In this document: in pieces, positions 24,415-24,451 of the stretch
Numbering within the stretch: position 1 is the first letter of the stretch
Layout: each line of letters begins with the position of its first letter
DNA from: Prorocentrum cordatum
Lineage: Eukaryota; Sar; Dinophyceae; Prorocentrales; Prorocentraceae
Length of the DNA stretch: 24,451 bases
Assembly: GCA_963575745.1 (NCBI GenBank)
Contig: CAUYUJ010014318.1
Coordinates: 391,594 to 416,044, forward strand
Direction: 5' to 3'
The notes under the pieces: generated by a model
What the model was told of the DNA's origin: nothing
The model's input: only the letters and a program-made list of their open reading frames with translations
Databases searched by the model: none
Translations under genes and position numbers: made by a program

Positions 24415-24451
24415 CTTACCAGCCCGGGACAGATCCCTGTCGCTGTGATGG

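Noticed and set aside
1-24451. CRISPR-like arrays
   Set aside because: All direct repeats are contiguous or degenerate satellites; none shows regular repeats with unique spacers, and no cas genes are present.
1-24451. Dinoflagellate spliced-leader or relic leader sequence
   Set aside because: No TTGGCTCAAG-type leader end was found on reading through the sequence.

Overview
The window looks like gene-poor, GC-rich nuclear DNA of a protist, most likely a dinoflagellate. A free-living GC-rich lineage such as Prorocentrum would fit, but this is inference. The support is one large GC-rich retroelement, kilobases of degenerate satellites and microsatellites, coding-like pieces with almost pure G/C third positions, and no bacterial gene organisation. 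No rRNA, tRNA, spliced-leader gene or CRISPR array was recognised. No complete host gene is certain.

Bases 1-7288 are the 3' part of a tyrosine-recombinase (DIRS/Ngaro-type) retrotransposon; its 5' end lies left of the window. A Gag-like ORF (from base 3, cut by the window edge) passes with a -1 frame change near 1532 into a Pol polyprotein ending at 5740. Domain order is reverse transcriptase (LMDD), RNase H, a C5-cytosine-methyltransferase-like domain that lacks its catalytic Pro-Cys, and a tyrosine recombinase with R, K, HxxR, W and Y. About 0.9 kb of noncoding sequence follows, then a B1-A2-B2 block: two 227/228-bp copies, identical apart from one G in a homopolymer, flank a unique 198-bp segment. 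This is the 3' half of the split direct repeats expected for Ngaro-like elements. B2 ends directly against satellite DNA. RT and RNase H would copy the RNA, the recombinase would integrate the circular product, and the methyltransferase domain is a captured extra.

Bases 7289-12545 hold a ~370-bp higher-order satellite, G-rich and GATC-rich minisatellites, a nested inverted repeat (9736-9869), a GCACCACATAGCTT-type minisatellite and a 205-bp foldback element with four internal hairpins (11346-11550). Bases 12546-17450 carry CTC, GAT and GGT microsatellites, a 15-bp minisatellite, a second small foldback (13643-13781) and coding-like pieces. The best of these are two minus-strand exon candidates (16175-16378 and 16463-16624), the latter with a decayed second copy at 15398-15592.

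Bases 17560-21430 hold two paralogous arrays of an ~84-bp repeat, then a composite repeat (TATC-rich DNA, 12-bp minisatellite, ~165-bp unit) present twice. Bases 21430-24451 contain a dispersed repeat inverted relative to 12946-13016, a GCGGAGTAGT-bounded foldback pair, three ~150-bp MITE-like elements with TTAA at their ends, and a spacerless 180-bp near-perfect palindrome (23760-23939).
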